Shown here: in pieces, positions 43,229 to 52,286 of the stretch
How positions within the stretch are numbered: the stretch's first letter is position 1
Layout: each line of letters starts with the position of its first letter
NCBI GenBank assembly: GCA_964551015.1
Contig: CAZKBP010000018.1
Location: forward strand, 45,388 to 109,387
DNA: 64,000 nucleotides
Reading direction: 5' to 3'
Source: CAZKBP01 sp964551015
GTDB taxonomy: Bacteria; Bacteroidota; Bacteroidia; Cytophagales; Microscillaceae
Position numbers and translations under genes: made by a program
The notes under the pieces: generated by a model
What the model was told of the DNA's origin: nothing
Database searches by the model: none
Seen by the model: only the letters and a program-made list of their open reading frames with translations

Positions 43229-43546
43229 ATGAACAAAAACCATTGGCTGAATCGCTTACAAGACCGCTGGGGCCTCCAGAGCATTACTCAGGTAGTAATC
43301 GTACTGATCGTATTTGCTTGTACAGGTTTTACGGTACTCTACATCAAAAAACCCATTTTTTACTGGTTAGGCGTTCATTCCGAGACATCTACCTTCTGGA
43401 AAGTGTTTATCTACCTACTGACCATCCTGCCTGCTTATCAGTTATTTCTTCTTTTCTATGGTTTTATTTTTGGTCAGTTTCGTTTTTTCTGGGAGTTTGA
43501 GAAAAGAATGTTCCGCCGGATGTCCAAGCTCTTTCCCCGATTCTAA
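43229..43546 (+). CDS. Small membrane protein, DUF6787-like
   Basis: 105 residues with two membrane helices (about 20-40 and 60-85) and a basic C-terminal tail. The segment ITQVVIVLIVFACTGFTVLY, then IKKPIFYWLG, is shared by a widespread Bacteroidota family of about 100 residues (DUF6787, named tentatively from memory). A role in the envelope is likely but unknown. It lies 135 bp upstream of the HtrA-like protease gene on the same strand, but with no clear sign of a shared transcript. Confidence 0.8.
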   Translation: MNKNHWLNRLQDRWGLQSITQVVIVLIVFACTGFTVLYIKKPIFYWLGVHSETSTFWKVFIYLLTILPAYQLFLLFYGFIFGQFRFFWEFEKRMFRRMSKLFPRF

Positions 43547-43680
43547 GCTCTTTTGTCAGTTAATTATCCATTCATTCTGACAAAACGCTATCTAAGCAAC
43601 GTTTATTCTGACAAAATAGCCTAAACCCCCAATAGGTATGGATTTTGGCAAACTAAAATTCCATATCAATCATCTTTTTC

Positions 43681-44673
43681 ATGTTTACAAAATTCGTAAG
43701 TCAAGAAGAAATCTCAGATGACGCATGGATGGATGCATACTCACAAGCCGTAGTACAGGCTTCGGAGCGTGTGAGCCCTTCCGTGGTTCATTTGAGAATC
43801 CGAAAAAAAAATCGTGGCCAAGGTAGAAGAAACAACCGTCCCTGGAATCAGGGCGGATCAGGATCTGGTTTTATCATTTCCCAAGAAGGTTTTATCGTTA
43901 CCAATAGCCACGTGGTTCATCAGGCCGATCAAATACAAGTAGACCTAGTAGATGGCCGTAGCTTTCAAGCCGAACTCGTGGGCGAAGACCCCTCTACCGA
44001 TCTAGCCGTAATCCGAATCAATGCCGACCAACTCAAAACGGTCGCTTTTGGCGATTCTAGCCGTCTTAGAGTAGGCCAGTTAGCCATTGCCATTGGCAAT
44101 CCCTATGGATTCGAGTATACCGTTACGGCGGGGGTAGTCAGTGCTTTGGGTAGATCGCTGCGTTCTAATACAGGTCGTTTGATTGATAATGTCATTCAGA
44201 CCGATGCTGCCCTGAATCCCGGTAACTCGGGAGGCCCTTTGGTCAATAGCCGAGGAGAGGTGATTGGCATCAATACCGCCGTGATTCTACCCGCGCAAGG
44301 TATTTGCTTTGCGGTGGCCTCGAGTACGGCTGAGCACATTGTCAGTCAGATTATGAGCAAAGGTCGGGTACGTCGAGGCTTTTTGGGAATTGCTGGTCAG
44401 CAAACCAGACTCAGTCGAGCTATTCAGCAACGATATCAACTGGATCAAAAAAGTGCGGTCGTGGTACAACAAGTAGAGCCCGATGCTCCTGTGTATAACC
44501 GAGAAATCAAAGCCGGAGACTTGATTCTTGCTTTTGATGACCAGACCATTACGAGTATTGATGATCTGCACAAGGTACTCTCCGACCGTATGATTGGTGA
44601 AAGGGTTCATTTGAGTATCATCCGTGACGGAAAACGAGAAAAAATCACGGTGATTCCTGGCGAAATGCCCTGA
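43681..44673 (+). CDS. HtrA/DegP-like trypsin-fold protease with PDZ domain, no export signal
   Basis: 330 residues. Catalytic triad His77 (TNSHVV), Asp107 (TDLAV) and Ser183 (GNSGGPL), then one PDZ domain (about 245-325, VVQQVEPDAPVYNREIKAGD). The N-terminus begins directly with a charged segment and has no signal peptide or membrane helix, so unlike DegP the enzyme seems to stay in the cytoplasm, or is exported by another route. A basic, Arg-rich loop (RKKNRGQGRRNNR) precedes the fold. Members degrade or refold damaged proteins. It is monocistronic, with a terminator behind it. Confidence 0.92.
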   Translation: MFTKFVSQEEISDDAWMDAYSQAVVQASERVSPSVVHLRIRKKNRGQGRRNNRPWNQGGSGSGFIISQEGFIVTNSHVVHQADQIQVDLVDGRSFQAELVGEDPSTDLAVIRINADQLKTVAFGDSSRLRVGQLAIAIGNPYGFEYTVTAGVVSALGRSLRSNTGRLIDNVIQTDAALNPGNSGGPLVNSRGEVIGINTAVILPAQGICFAVASSTAEHIVSQIMSKGRVRRGFLGIAGQQTRLSRAIQQRYQLDQKSAVVVQQVEPDAPVYNREIKAGDLILAFDDQTITSIDDLHKVLSDRMIGERVHLSIIRDGKREKITVIPGEMP

Positions 44674-44702
44674 GTCGTAATTTGAGTTCTAATTGCTTCA
44701 TG

Positions 44703-44738
44703 AGGAGAGAGGTGAATCCTTCATCTCTCTCCTTTTTT
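44703..44738 (+). terminator. Rho-independent terminator after the HtrA-like gene
   Basis: AGGAGAGAG and its complement CTCTCTCCT around a short loop with further pairing (TGAA/TTCA), followed by TTTTTT. A strong stem and T-run in the plus direction. Confidence 0.85.
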
Positions 44739-44913
44739 GTTTACTCGAGTACTTCCCTGTTTTCTTCTCAGAAAATCCCAAAAAAATTTACTATTCCTCA
44801 TTTTGAACTGTTTCTCTTTTTGAAAATAAGAGTTTTCTTTCTCAAAAAGGGAAAACACATCATTACAAATTAGCTTATAAGCAACTGAAAATCAATATCT
44901 TGAAGAAAAAAGA

Positions 44914-44954
44914 TCAATTCTTGTTAAACCTAGCAAAGTCAACCATTAATAGCA
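44914..44954 (+). promoter_or_regulatory. Upstream element shared by the three Gly-rich surface-protein genes (copy 1)
   Basis: TCAATTCTTG (44914-44923), 21 bp, ATTAATAGCA (44945-44954), 116 bp before the start codon. The same two boxes at similar distances precede the other two paralogues. The rest of the 44739-45069 gap is AT-rich with no gene. Confidence 0.45.
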
Positions 44955-45069
44955 ATTACCACTACCCACTCTTCCTACTTATATGACACCCTAGAATCTG
45001 TTTGTGGAAACAGACAAAAAATCATCTGATCATTTGTTTTCAATTTCAAATTATCAAAAACAAGAAAAA

Positions 45070-46992
45070 ATGTGTCAAATAAGAATTGGCCTTGTATTAA
45101 CAGTAATTACTTTTTGTTTATTCACTAGCCAAGCATCGGCTCAAATCAGCGGTATCATCAACAGCTACGCCAAAGTAAGCGGGATAGCTGGTACTCAATT
45201 ACAAATCGAGAACGTACTGCTGGCCAGCGGTGTAAATATACAACAAGCTTTTGGAGCAGGACAAAAGGTGCTTATCCTCCAAATGAAGGGAGCACAAATT
45301 AGAACCGCGAACAATCCCGCTTTTGGACAGCTACTTGATTATCAAAATGCTGGAAACTTTGAAACAGCCACCGTGGTATCTCTAGCTGGTAGTAGTGCCC
45401 CTTACACGCTCGAGCTAGATAATCTCAATCGTAGTTACGACGTGAATGGATACGTACAAATTGTGAGCATTCCTCAATACAATAGTGTAGTCGTCAATGG
45501 AACGCTGACCGCCTCACCCTGGGATGCATCATTAGGCAGAGGAGGGGTGCTCATCTTGGAAGTGGCTAATAATTTACAACTAAATGCCGATGTAGATGTC
45601 AGTGGTCTCGGTTTTGAAGGAGGAATCCCTAATGCCATTGCCCTGGCCTCTTGTAATAATAATATTAGTTATGTTACCCCAGAGGATGACCCCTACTTAG
45701 GACAAAAACACGCCCAAAAAGGAGAAGGAGTCGCAGACTTGGCCGACAATGGAATCGCGGGGATGAACTATGCCCGTGGAGCACTCCTCAATGCAGGTGG
45801 CGGAGGCAACTCTCACAATGGCGGTGGGGGCGGTGGAGCTAATTTTAGCACAGGTGGCGATGCAGGCCTCGGCTGGCTCAGTGGAGCCGCATGCGAAGGT
45901 GTAGATTCTGCCAATGGTGTGGGTGGATATGCACTGGATTACACCTTGGCACTCAACAAAATATTTCTAGGCGGTGGCGGTGGTGGTGGCCAGCAAAATA
46001 ATAATCGCGCAAGTCGGGGAGGAAACGGCGGCGGTTTGGTCATTATCAAAACAAAAAATCTTAGAACTAATTGTGCTAACAGCTATGGCATCTACGCTCG
46101 TGGAGAAGATGCGCCTGATAACACGGGAAACGACGGCGCTGGTGGCGGAGGTGCCGGAGGAACCATCTTGTTGGATGTAGAGCAGTATCAATTGCCCTGC
46201 GCCATCACCCTGAGTGCCGACGGAGGACAAGGTGGCGACGTAAATACCACCAACGTACACGGCGGGGGCGGCGGCGGTGGAATCGGCCCTATTCTGCTGA
46301 ATCAATCCCCTCCCGCTGAGCTAAACATGGTGAGTAACCCAGGCAATCCAGGAGCCGATTGTAATAATACTTGCCCTCCTACGGGTAAGGCAGGCGAACC
46401 GAGCCCCACGGGTATTCCCTATCTGCTCGGATGGAGCCTCGATAATAATACGGACTTTCTACCCATACGCTTGGCCTATTTCCAAGCAGAAGTAGAGGAC
46501 AAAAGGGTTAAACTAACCTGGACAACACTCTCTGAGATCAATACGAGCCATTTTGAAATAGAAAAAAGCCAAGACTTAAGCGAGATTCAAGTAATTGGCC
46601 AAATCTCGGCAATTGGCAGCAGTAACCGCCGTCAAGACTATATCTACTGGGATCAAAGCCCCTCAGAAGAATGGGTTTATTACCGCCTCAAATCCGTAGA
46701 CAAAGATGGAAGTAAGCAATACTCAGCCTGGGTGAGTATCCAAGCTAAGTCCTTGGTCAATTATGAGATATTTCCCAACCCCGCTGTCCACCAGATTACC
46801 ATTCGTGCTCACGAGTCTAAGCCCACTCCCATCACGTTGAGAGTTCTGGATGCGCAAAATAGAGTATGCTTAGAAGAACATTTCCAGCAAACCAGCACAA
46901 TTGATGTCGATAATTTGCCTCAGGGCATTTTCTATCTGCAAATCATTAGCCAGCAGGGTACTTACGCAGAGAAGATTCTGATAGAGCGTTAA
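45070..46992 (+). CDS. T9SS-exported glycine-cluster surface protein, paralogue 1
   Basis: 640 residues from the ATG at 45070 (a GTG 66 bp upstream is less likely because it hides the signal peptide). Signal peptide ends QASAQ. Residues 20-190 form a conserved domain (FGAGQKVLILQMKGA, FGQLLDYQNAGNFE, YVQIVSIPQYN, GVLILEVANNLQL). Then come four or five glycine clusters (up to seven Gly in a row, e.g. LGGGGGGGQQNNN) each followed by short hydrophobic strands (GGLVIIKTKNL, GGTILLDVEQY, GIGPILLN), an arrangement resembling a Gly-loop beta-roll. Cys residues recur in pairs. A fibronectin-like part and a T9SS type A sorting domain (FPNPAVHQITI...LPQGIFYLQI) end the protein. Confidence 0.88.
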   Translation: MCQIRIGLVLTVITFCLFTSQASAQISGIINSYAKVSGIAGTQLQIENVLLASGVNIQQAFGAGQKVLILQMKGAQIRTANNPAFGQLLDYQNAGNFETATVVSLAGSSAPYTLELDNLNRSYDVNGYVQIVSIPQYNSVVVNGTLTASPWDASLGRGGVLILEVANNLQLNADVDVSGLGFEGGIPNAIALASCNNNISYVTPEDDPYLGQKHAQKGEGVADLADNGIAGMNYARGALLNAGGGGNSHNGGGGGGANFSTGGDAGLGWLSGAACEGVDSANGVGGYALDYTLALNKIFLGGGGGGGQQNNNRASRGGNGGGLVIIKTKNLRTNCANSYGIYARGEDAPDNTGNDGAGGGGAGGTILLDVEQYQLPCAITLSADGGQGGDVNTTNVHGGGGGGGIGPILLNQSPPAELNMVSNPGNPGADCNNTCPPTGKAGEPSPTGIPYLLGWSLDNNTDFLPIRLAYFQAEVEDKRVKLTWTTLSEINTSHFEIEKSQDLSEIQVIGQISAIGSSNRRQDYIYWDQSPSEEWVYYRLKSVDKDGSKQYSAWVSIQAKSLVNYEIFPNPAVHQITIRAHESKPTPITLRVLDAQNRVCLEEHFQQTSTIDVDNLPQGIFYLQIISQQGTYAEKILIER

Positions 46993-47210
46993 AGCAAGTA
47001 GACTCTTATGGATCGCCAATGACAATCCATACGCCAACTTGATAATCCTAGTCACTCTTTCGTGAAGCCTCCAAAAACTAATATTCTCATGCTTGATATC
47101 TCTTTGCGTGTGATAGGGAATATTTTTCCAAAAGAGGGAAAAAGTAGCTCATCTCACCGACTTATAAATCGCTGTTACACAGAACATTAAACACATTACA
47201 AGCAAGGGGT

Positions 47211-47249
47211 TCAATTCTTGTAAAGACAAATATGTTCCAATCAATAGCC
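47211..47249 (+). promoter_or_regulatory. Upstream element of paralogue 2
   Basis: TCAATTCTTG (47211-47220), 19 bp, then ATCAATAGCC (47240-47249), 108 bp before the start codon. The 46993-47357 gap otherwise has no gene and no convincing terminator; AAGAAAGATGAAAAAGCTAT around the start is nearly repeated at paralogue 3. Confidence 0.45.
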
Positions 47250-47357
47250 CTAGATAAAATTTCAACACTGCTAAGATGAGCAGATACATGACACCAGGAA
47301 CAAAAACAGCCCTTAAAAACTCAACAATAGCAACAACCTAAAATTTTGGAAAGAAAG

Positions 47358-49286
47358 ATGAAAAAGCTATCAACCTGGCCTGTCATTTTACTCTTGTTAT
47401 TCTGTGAACAGAACTGCTTGGCTCAACTCAGTGGCGTGATTAACACTTATGCCCGAGTCAATTCCATTGTCAATAAGACGATCGAGTTTGACAATGTTAG
47501 CCTCTCCTACTTAGACCCTACGGTAACCGATGCCTTCGGAGCAGGGAATCTGGTGCTACTCATCCAAATGAAAGGAGCGGAAGTGATTACTTCCAATGAT
47601 CCTACCTTTGGTCAAATCATAGATTATCACAATGCAGGTAACTACGAAGTAGCCCAAGTGCTGAGCCTTACTGGTACAGGCCCCAATTATACCATAGAAT
47701 TAGCCACCCTATTCCGTAGCTTTGATGTAAGTGGGCAAGTGCAGTTAGTTAGTGTCCCTTCTTACACCAATGTGAGTGTAGATGGTGATGTGACGGCCTT
47801 GCCCTGGAATCCTACCTCAGGAACTGGAGGTATCGTGATTTTGGATGTCGCAGATACCCTGACGCTACAAGCAGACATCAATGTGAATGCACGTGGTTTT
47901 GAAGGAGGCCGAGCCAATAGCTTTAACTCCTCGGGATGTACCAGTAGTATTCGCTATGTATCCGATGGAACGGCTATTTACAGTGCTCAAAAAGGAGAAA
48001 GTATTGCCGATTATGCCTTTAATGGGATTGCTGGTCAAGAATTTGCCCGAGGAGCCATGTCTAGTGGTGGCGGTGGCGCCAACCCCCATAACGCGGGTGG
48101 GGGTGGTGGCTCTAACTATGGCACGGGCGGACAAGGAGGCGACGGCTGGCCGGGAGCAGGAGCTTGTCCTGGCAATAGCAATGAAGGAGGAGGGTTGGGA
48201 GGCCATGCGCTAAATTATGACATTGTGACCGATAAAATCTTCATGGGCGGTGGCGGTGGTGGCGGCCAACAAAACGATTCCCAAGGGTCGCGTGGCGGCC
48301 GAGGTGGAGGGATTATTATCATCCGCGCCAAAAATGTAAATGCCAACTGCGGTAGTCCAGAAACTTTTGATATCACCGCCCACGGCGAAAAAGCCCCCGA
48401 CTCTGGTGGTAATGACGGAGCCGGAGGGGGTGGAGCCGGAGGAGTCGTTTATCTAGAAGTAGATAATTTTATCAATGGCCTTCCTTGTTCCATTGATGTA
48501 GCAGCCGACGGGGGAGACGGGGGAAATGTCAATGCTACCATACGCCAAGGTGGCGGTGGTGGTGGCGGTATCGGAGCCATTCTCCTGAGAAATCCCGTGA
48601 CTAATCCTCTCGTTTACATCGACAGTAAACCCGGTGAAGCTGGTGAAGATTGTGTTGGTGCTGCTTGTACGCCCACGGGCGAAATCGGGGGTGATGGGCC
48701 CTCAGGCCTACCCTCGCAGACCGGTTGGGGATTAGACAACAGCCCCTCGGCCTTACCCATTCGTTTGCAGCTTTTTACCGCCCAAGCCCAAGAAAATCAG
48801 GTAGAGGTACAATGGGTTACTGCTTCTGAGGTCAATACAGAATATTTTGAGATCGAGAGGAGCCAAAATCTAAAAGAAATCTCAATCGCTACCCGTGTTT
48901 CGGCGCTTGGTGCGAACAATCGTGCTCAATCCTACCTCTGGATAGACCACGCTCCTTTTGATGGCATTTCTTATTACCGCCTCAAATCCGTAGACACGGA
49001 CGGTAGCACACAATACTCAGGATGGGTCAGTGTGAATATCGGGCAAAGTCTCAGCTATCAGGTATTTCCTAATCCCGCCCAAGATCAGCTCTTTATTCAA
49101 CGAGCCGGAGACGATCTCTCCAAGGCACTGGTCTTACTCCACGACTTACGAGGCCAATTGATGTTAGAAGCAAATATGCTCGGGCAGATTACCATTGATT
49201 TGCGTGCTCTGCCTTCGGGTATGTATCACTTGCAAATCCGTGATGAGCGTGGATTGTTCAAAAAGAAAATTATCATACAACATTGA
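47358..49286 (+). CDS. T9SS-exported glycine-cluster surface protein, paralogue 2
   Basis: 642 residues from the ATG at 47358; a TTG 12 bp earlier is the alternative. Signal peptide ends QNCLAQ. Same architecture as paralogue 1: conserved domain (FGAGNLVLLIQMKGA, FGQIIDYHNAGNYE, QLVSVPSYTN, GIVILDVADTLTLQ), glycine clusters (MGGGGGGGQQND, GAGGGGAGG, GGGGGGGIGAILL) separated by strands and Cys pairs, fibronectin-like stretch (VNTEYFEIERSQNL, GISYYRLKSVDTDG) and T9SS sorting domain (FPNPAQDQLFI...LPSGMYHLQI). It lies 365 bp downstream of paralogue 1 on the same strand. No catalytic motif is visible, and a structural or adhesive role is an inference. Confidence 0.88.
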   Translation: MKKLSTWPVILLLLFCEQNCLAQLSGVINTYARVNSIVNKTIEFDNVSLSYLDPTVTDAFGAGNLVLLIQMKGAEVITSNDPTFGQIIDYHNAGNYEVAQVLSLTGTGPNYTIELATLFRSFDVSGQVQLVSVPSYTNVSVDGDVTALPWNPTSGTGGIVILDVADTLTLQADINVNARGFEGGRANSFNSSGCTSSIRYVSDGTAIYSAQKGESIADYAFNGIAGQEFARGAMSSGGGGANPHNAGGGGGSNYGTGGQGGDGWPGAGACPGNSNEGGGLGGHALNYDIVTDKIFMGGGGGGGQQNDSQGSRGGRGGGIIIIRAKNVNANCGSPETFDITAHGEKAPDSGGNDGAGGGGAGGVVYLEVDNFINGLPCSIDVAADGGDGGNVNATIRQGGGGGGGIGAILLRNPVTNPLVYIDSKPGEAGEDCVGAACTPTGEIGGDGPSGLPSQTGWGLDNSPSALPIRLQLFTAQAQENQVEVQWVTASEVNTEYFEIERSQNLKEISIATRVSALGANNRAQSYLWIDHAPFDGISYYRLKSVDTDGSTQYSGWVSVNIGQSLSYQVFPNPAQDQLFIQRAGDDLSKALVLLHDLRGQLMLEANMLGQITIDLRALPSGMYHLQIRDERGLFKKKIIIQH

Positions 49287-49508
49287 CAAATGGTGTGATT
49301 TTAGAATATGACATAGGTTAGACTGACTCAGCACTAGCCCTCTGAGTACGTAAGAAGAGACAAAGCAGATGAGCTTTGTTTCTTCCTAAACCTGTTTGTA
49401 CTTGTTTCAAAAAGAAGCAATATTTACCACAGCGGGAATTTTTTCGCTCAAGTGCCACAAAATAAGCTCCTGTCTATCAAACACTTACATTTTTTTGTCT
49501 TGAATGGA

Positions 49509-49547
49509 TCAGTTCTTGCAATTTAGTCCTTATTCCGATTAATAGCA
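49509..49547 (+). promoter_or_regulatory. Upstream element of paralogue 3
   Basis: TCAGTTCTTG (49509-49518), 19 bp, ATTAATAGCA (49538-49547), 96 bp before the start codon. The remainder of the 49287-49643 gap holds no recognisable gene or terminator. Confidence 0.45.
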
Positions 49548-49643
49548 TTGATATTATATCCATCCACCCCAAATTTTCGTAAATGACACTAGGATATTTC
49601 AGCCATTGTATTCATCAACAACACAACCTAAAAACTCGGAAAG

Positions 49644-51590
49644 ATGAAAAAGCTATTCGCCTGGTATGTCATTCCATGCTTGATCTTACATACAAATATA
49701 ATCCTTGCTCAGCCCAACATCAGCGGTACCATCAATAGTTATGCTCGGGTGACCGCTATCAATCCAAACGATAGTACTTTCGCAATTGATAATCTTTCCC
49801 TGCCAAGTGGCATCACTCCTGATAGTGCCTTTGGTGCCGGAAAGAGAGTCCTCATTATTCAGATGAAGGGGGCTCGGGTAAGAATCAATAACAACGTCAA
49901 TTTTGGACAAATCTTAAACTACAATAACGCGGGCAACTATGAAGTAGCCGAAGTAGCTGCCTTTTCTGGTACGGCTCCCAACTACACCATCAAGGTTTCC
50001 ACCCTTTTCAGAAATTATGAAGTAAACGGATTTGTACAAATCGTAAGCGTACCTACTTACACAGATGTGATCGTCAATGGAGATATTACTCCTCTCGATT
50101 GGGATATTGACGAAGGGAGGGGAGGAATCATTGTTTTTGATGTAGAGAATACACTCACCCTCCGTGCTAATATCACCGCCGATGGGGCTGGCTTCTCAGG
50201 TGGCGACATCAATGCCGACAATGACGCGGGATGTATCGATCACCTGTCCTTTAGATCGCCTACATCACTCTCAGACCCCAACCTGCATAATGCCCAAAAG
50301 GGTGAAGGAATCGCCGATTATGGTTTCAATATGATCCCTGGTCTAGAATTCTCTAGAGCCCCAATGGCCAATGGTGGGGGGGGTGGCAACTCACACAACG
50401 CCGGAGGCGGAGGCGGTTCTAATTTTGGCCTAGGCGGTAAAGGTGGAATTGGCTTTACGGGAGGGACGGTCGTGCCTTGTCCGGGCTCCATTGCAGATGG
50501 AAGTGGTCTCGGTGGCTATCCTCTGGATTACAATGTAGAGACGGATAAAATATTCCTCGGTGGGGGCGGTGGAGGCGGTCAACAAAACAATAATGCAGCT
50601 TCGGTTGGATCGGATGGGGGCGGTATTATCATCATCCGTGCCCAAACCCTGACCACTGATTGTATAGGTACTAGCTACAGCATACAGGCTAATGGAGTGA
50701 GTAGCGCAAATTCCAGCGGTGGAGACGGTGCCGGTGGCGGCGGTGCCGGCGGTGTCGTATATCTGGAAATAGATACGTATAACATTGCTCCCACTTGCGA
50801 ACTGAATTTGCTGGCAAACGGCGGCAACGGAGGAAATGTAAATTTTAGCATACAGCAAGGTGGTGGTGGTGGTGGTGGAATCGGCGCCATTCTCCTCAAT
50901 GGTGATCCTCCTGAGGGTATAAATGTAGAAAGCGTGCCGGGCACTGCCGGAAAAGATTGCATCGCAGATACTTGTACTGCCACTGGCCAAACTGGTGGAG
51001 AAAGCCCCTCTGGCTCCCCCTTCCAATCAGGCTGGAGTCTAGAAAATACTCCAAACTCTTTGCCCATTCGCCTTCGATTCTTCACGGCGATCGCCCGGGA
51101 AAATTACGTGGAAGTCTTATGGACTACCCTCTCAGAAATCAATACCAGCCACTTCGAGATAGAAAAAACCAGAGATTTTAAAGATATTGAAGTAGCAACC
51201 CGAATTTCTGCCCTAGGTGCTGGTCATCGCTCGCAGGATTATCATTGGAAAGATTACCAACCCTTTGACCATCTTTCTTATTATCGCCTCAAGTCGGTTG
51301 ATCTAGACGGTCAGATACAATACTCGCCTTGGACTAGTGTGAGTTTTCTGGAAAATCAACCTTATCGGATTTATCCCAACCCAGCCGCCACCTACACGCA
51401 AATAGAATGGCAAGAAGACAACGATGAGTTGGTGAGTATTTTACTCTACGATATGCAAGGAAGGGTTTTTTATGATGGAGAATTCAAGCAACAAACTATT
51501 CTGTATACCGGAGATCTGCCCCGAGGAATGTATTTACTGAAACTAACTGGTAAACAAAAAAGCATTACCCAAAAACTGATCGTGGAATAA
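49644..51590 (+). CDS. T9SS-exported glycine-cluster surface protein, paralogue 3
   Basis: 648 residues. Signal peptide ends IILAQ. Conserved domain (FGAGKRVLIIQMKGA, FGQILNYNNAGNYE, VQIVSVPTYTD, GGIIVFDVENTLTLRA), then glycine clusters (ANGGGGGNSHNAGGGGGSN, LGGGGGGGQQNNN, DGAGGGGAGGVVYLE, QGGGGGGGIGAILLN). One Gly run is encoded by six successive GGT codons (about 50859-50877), open to slippage. The C-terminal part has EINTSHFEIEKTRDF, YYRLKSVDLDG and the sorting domain YPNPAATYTQI...LPRGMYLLKL. The 5' untranslated region and signal peptide (MKKLFAW) closely resemble paralogue 2 (MKKLSTW). A strong terminator follows, closing the array. Confidence 0.88.
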   Translation: MKKLFAWYVIPCLILHTNIILAQPNISGTINSYARVTAINPNDSTFAIDNLSLPSGITPDSAFGAGKRVLIIQMKGARVRINNNVNFGQILNYNNAGNYEVAEVAAFSGTAPNYTIKVSTLFRNYEVNGFVQIVSVPTYTDVIVNGDITPLDWDIDEGRGGIIVFDVENTLTLRANITADGAGFSGGDINADNDAGCIDHLSFRSPTSLSDPNLHNAQKGEGIADYGFNMIPGLEFSRAPMANGGGGGNSHNAGGGGGSNFGLGGKGGIGFTGGTVVPCPGSIADGSGLGGYPLDYNVETDKIFLGGGGGGGQQNNNAASVGSDGGGIIIIRAQTLTTDCIGTSYSIQANGVSSANSSGGDGAGGGGAGGVVYLEIDTYNIAPTCELNLLANGGNGGNVNFSIQQGGGGGGGIGAILLNGDPPEGINVESVPGTAGKDCIADTCTATGQTGGESPSGSPFQSGWSLENTPNSLPIRLRFFTAIARENYVEVLWTTLSEINTSHFEIEKTRDFKDIEVATRISALGAGHRSQDYHWKDYQPFDHLSYYRLKSVDLDGQIQYSPWTSVSFLENQPYRIYPNPAATYTQIEWQEDNDELVSILLYDMQGRVFYDGEFKQQTILYTGDLPRGMYLLKLTGKQKSITQKLIVE

Positions 51591-51616
51591 AGTCTTTTTT
51601 CCCACTTGCTTAAATT

Positions 51617-51650
51617 ATCAGCTTTCTCTATCCGAAAGCTGATTTTTTTT
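51617..51650 (+). terminator. Terminator closing the Gly-rich gene array
   Basis: ATCAGCTTTC, loop TCTATCC, GAAAGCTGAT, then seven T. A strong plus-strand terminator. Confidence 0.88.
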
Positions 51651-51806
51651 CTAAAGCAAACCTGATTTTCTGGATAAGAAGGCTCTAAGAGAACAAAAAT
51701 CTTTGACATTTTGTAATCTATAAAAATACAAGTACATTGAGCTAATAGACTTTCCAAAGTCTTTTAGACTTATCTGTGATATTCTAACAGACGGATTACA
51801 CAAAAA

Positions 51807-52232
51807 ATGATGAAAATACAGGAAATTCAAGACCAAATTATTGAAGATTTTACCCTCTTTGATAATTGGGAAGATAAATACGCCTATATCATAGAAATGG
51901 GTAAAAAACTTGACCCCTTGGACGAATCCCACAAAACGGACGAAAATATCGTCAAGGGCTGTCAATCACAAGTATGGCTTCATACAGATTTTCAAGATGA
52001 TAAAGTAATCTTTGCTGGCGACAGCGACGCGGTCATTGTCAAAGGATTAATAAGTATGCTCATCCAAGTTTTATCTGAGCAATCTCCCGAAGATATTGCG
52101 CAAGCCGACCTCTATTTTATCGAGAAGATTGGCCTAAAACAATACCTGTCTATGACCCGCGCCAATGGGCTTGCTTCTATGATCAAACAGATGAAGCTCT
52201 ACGGATTGGTCTATCAAAGTAAGGTAAACTAG
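51807..52232 (+). CDS. sufE: SufE-family sulfur acceptor
   Basis: 141 residues, the usual size. The acceptor is Cys52 in NIVKGCQSQVWL, the SufE/CsdE signature; the LDPLDESHKTDENIVKGC block and ANGLASMIKQMKLYG end also match. SufE takes the persulfide from the cysteine desulfurase SufS and passes it to the SufBCD scaffold during iron-sulfur cluster assembly. The suf operon itself is not in the window. The SufT-like gene starts 54 bp downstream, supporting the role. Confidence 0.92.
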   Translation: MMKIQEIQDQIIEDFTLFDNWEDKYAYIIEMGKKLDPLDESHKTDENIVKGCQSQVWLHTDFQDDKVIFAGDSDAVIVKGLISMLIQVLSEQSPEDIAQADLYFIEKIGLKQYLSMTRANGLASMIKQMKLYGLVYQSKVN

Positions 52233-52286
52233 GTCAATGAAACTTTCCTGTCCTGCTTCAATGTTCTAACCAAAAATAGCCAAAAG

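Noticed and set aside
45970..48210. Open frames opposite or beside the Gly clusters, such as those at 45967-46305 and 47865-48206
   Set aside because: Low-complexity GGN codons keep several frames open; only the long frame has a signal peptide and sorting domain.
50430..51085. Two long minus-strand frames over paralogue 3
   Set aside because: Composition (Pro- or Thr/Ala-rich) is what reversed Gly codons give; no start region or family match.
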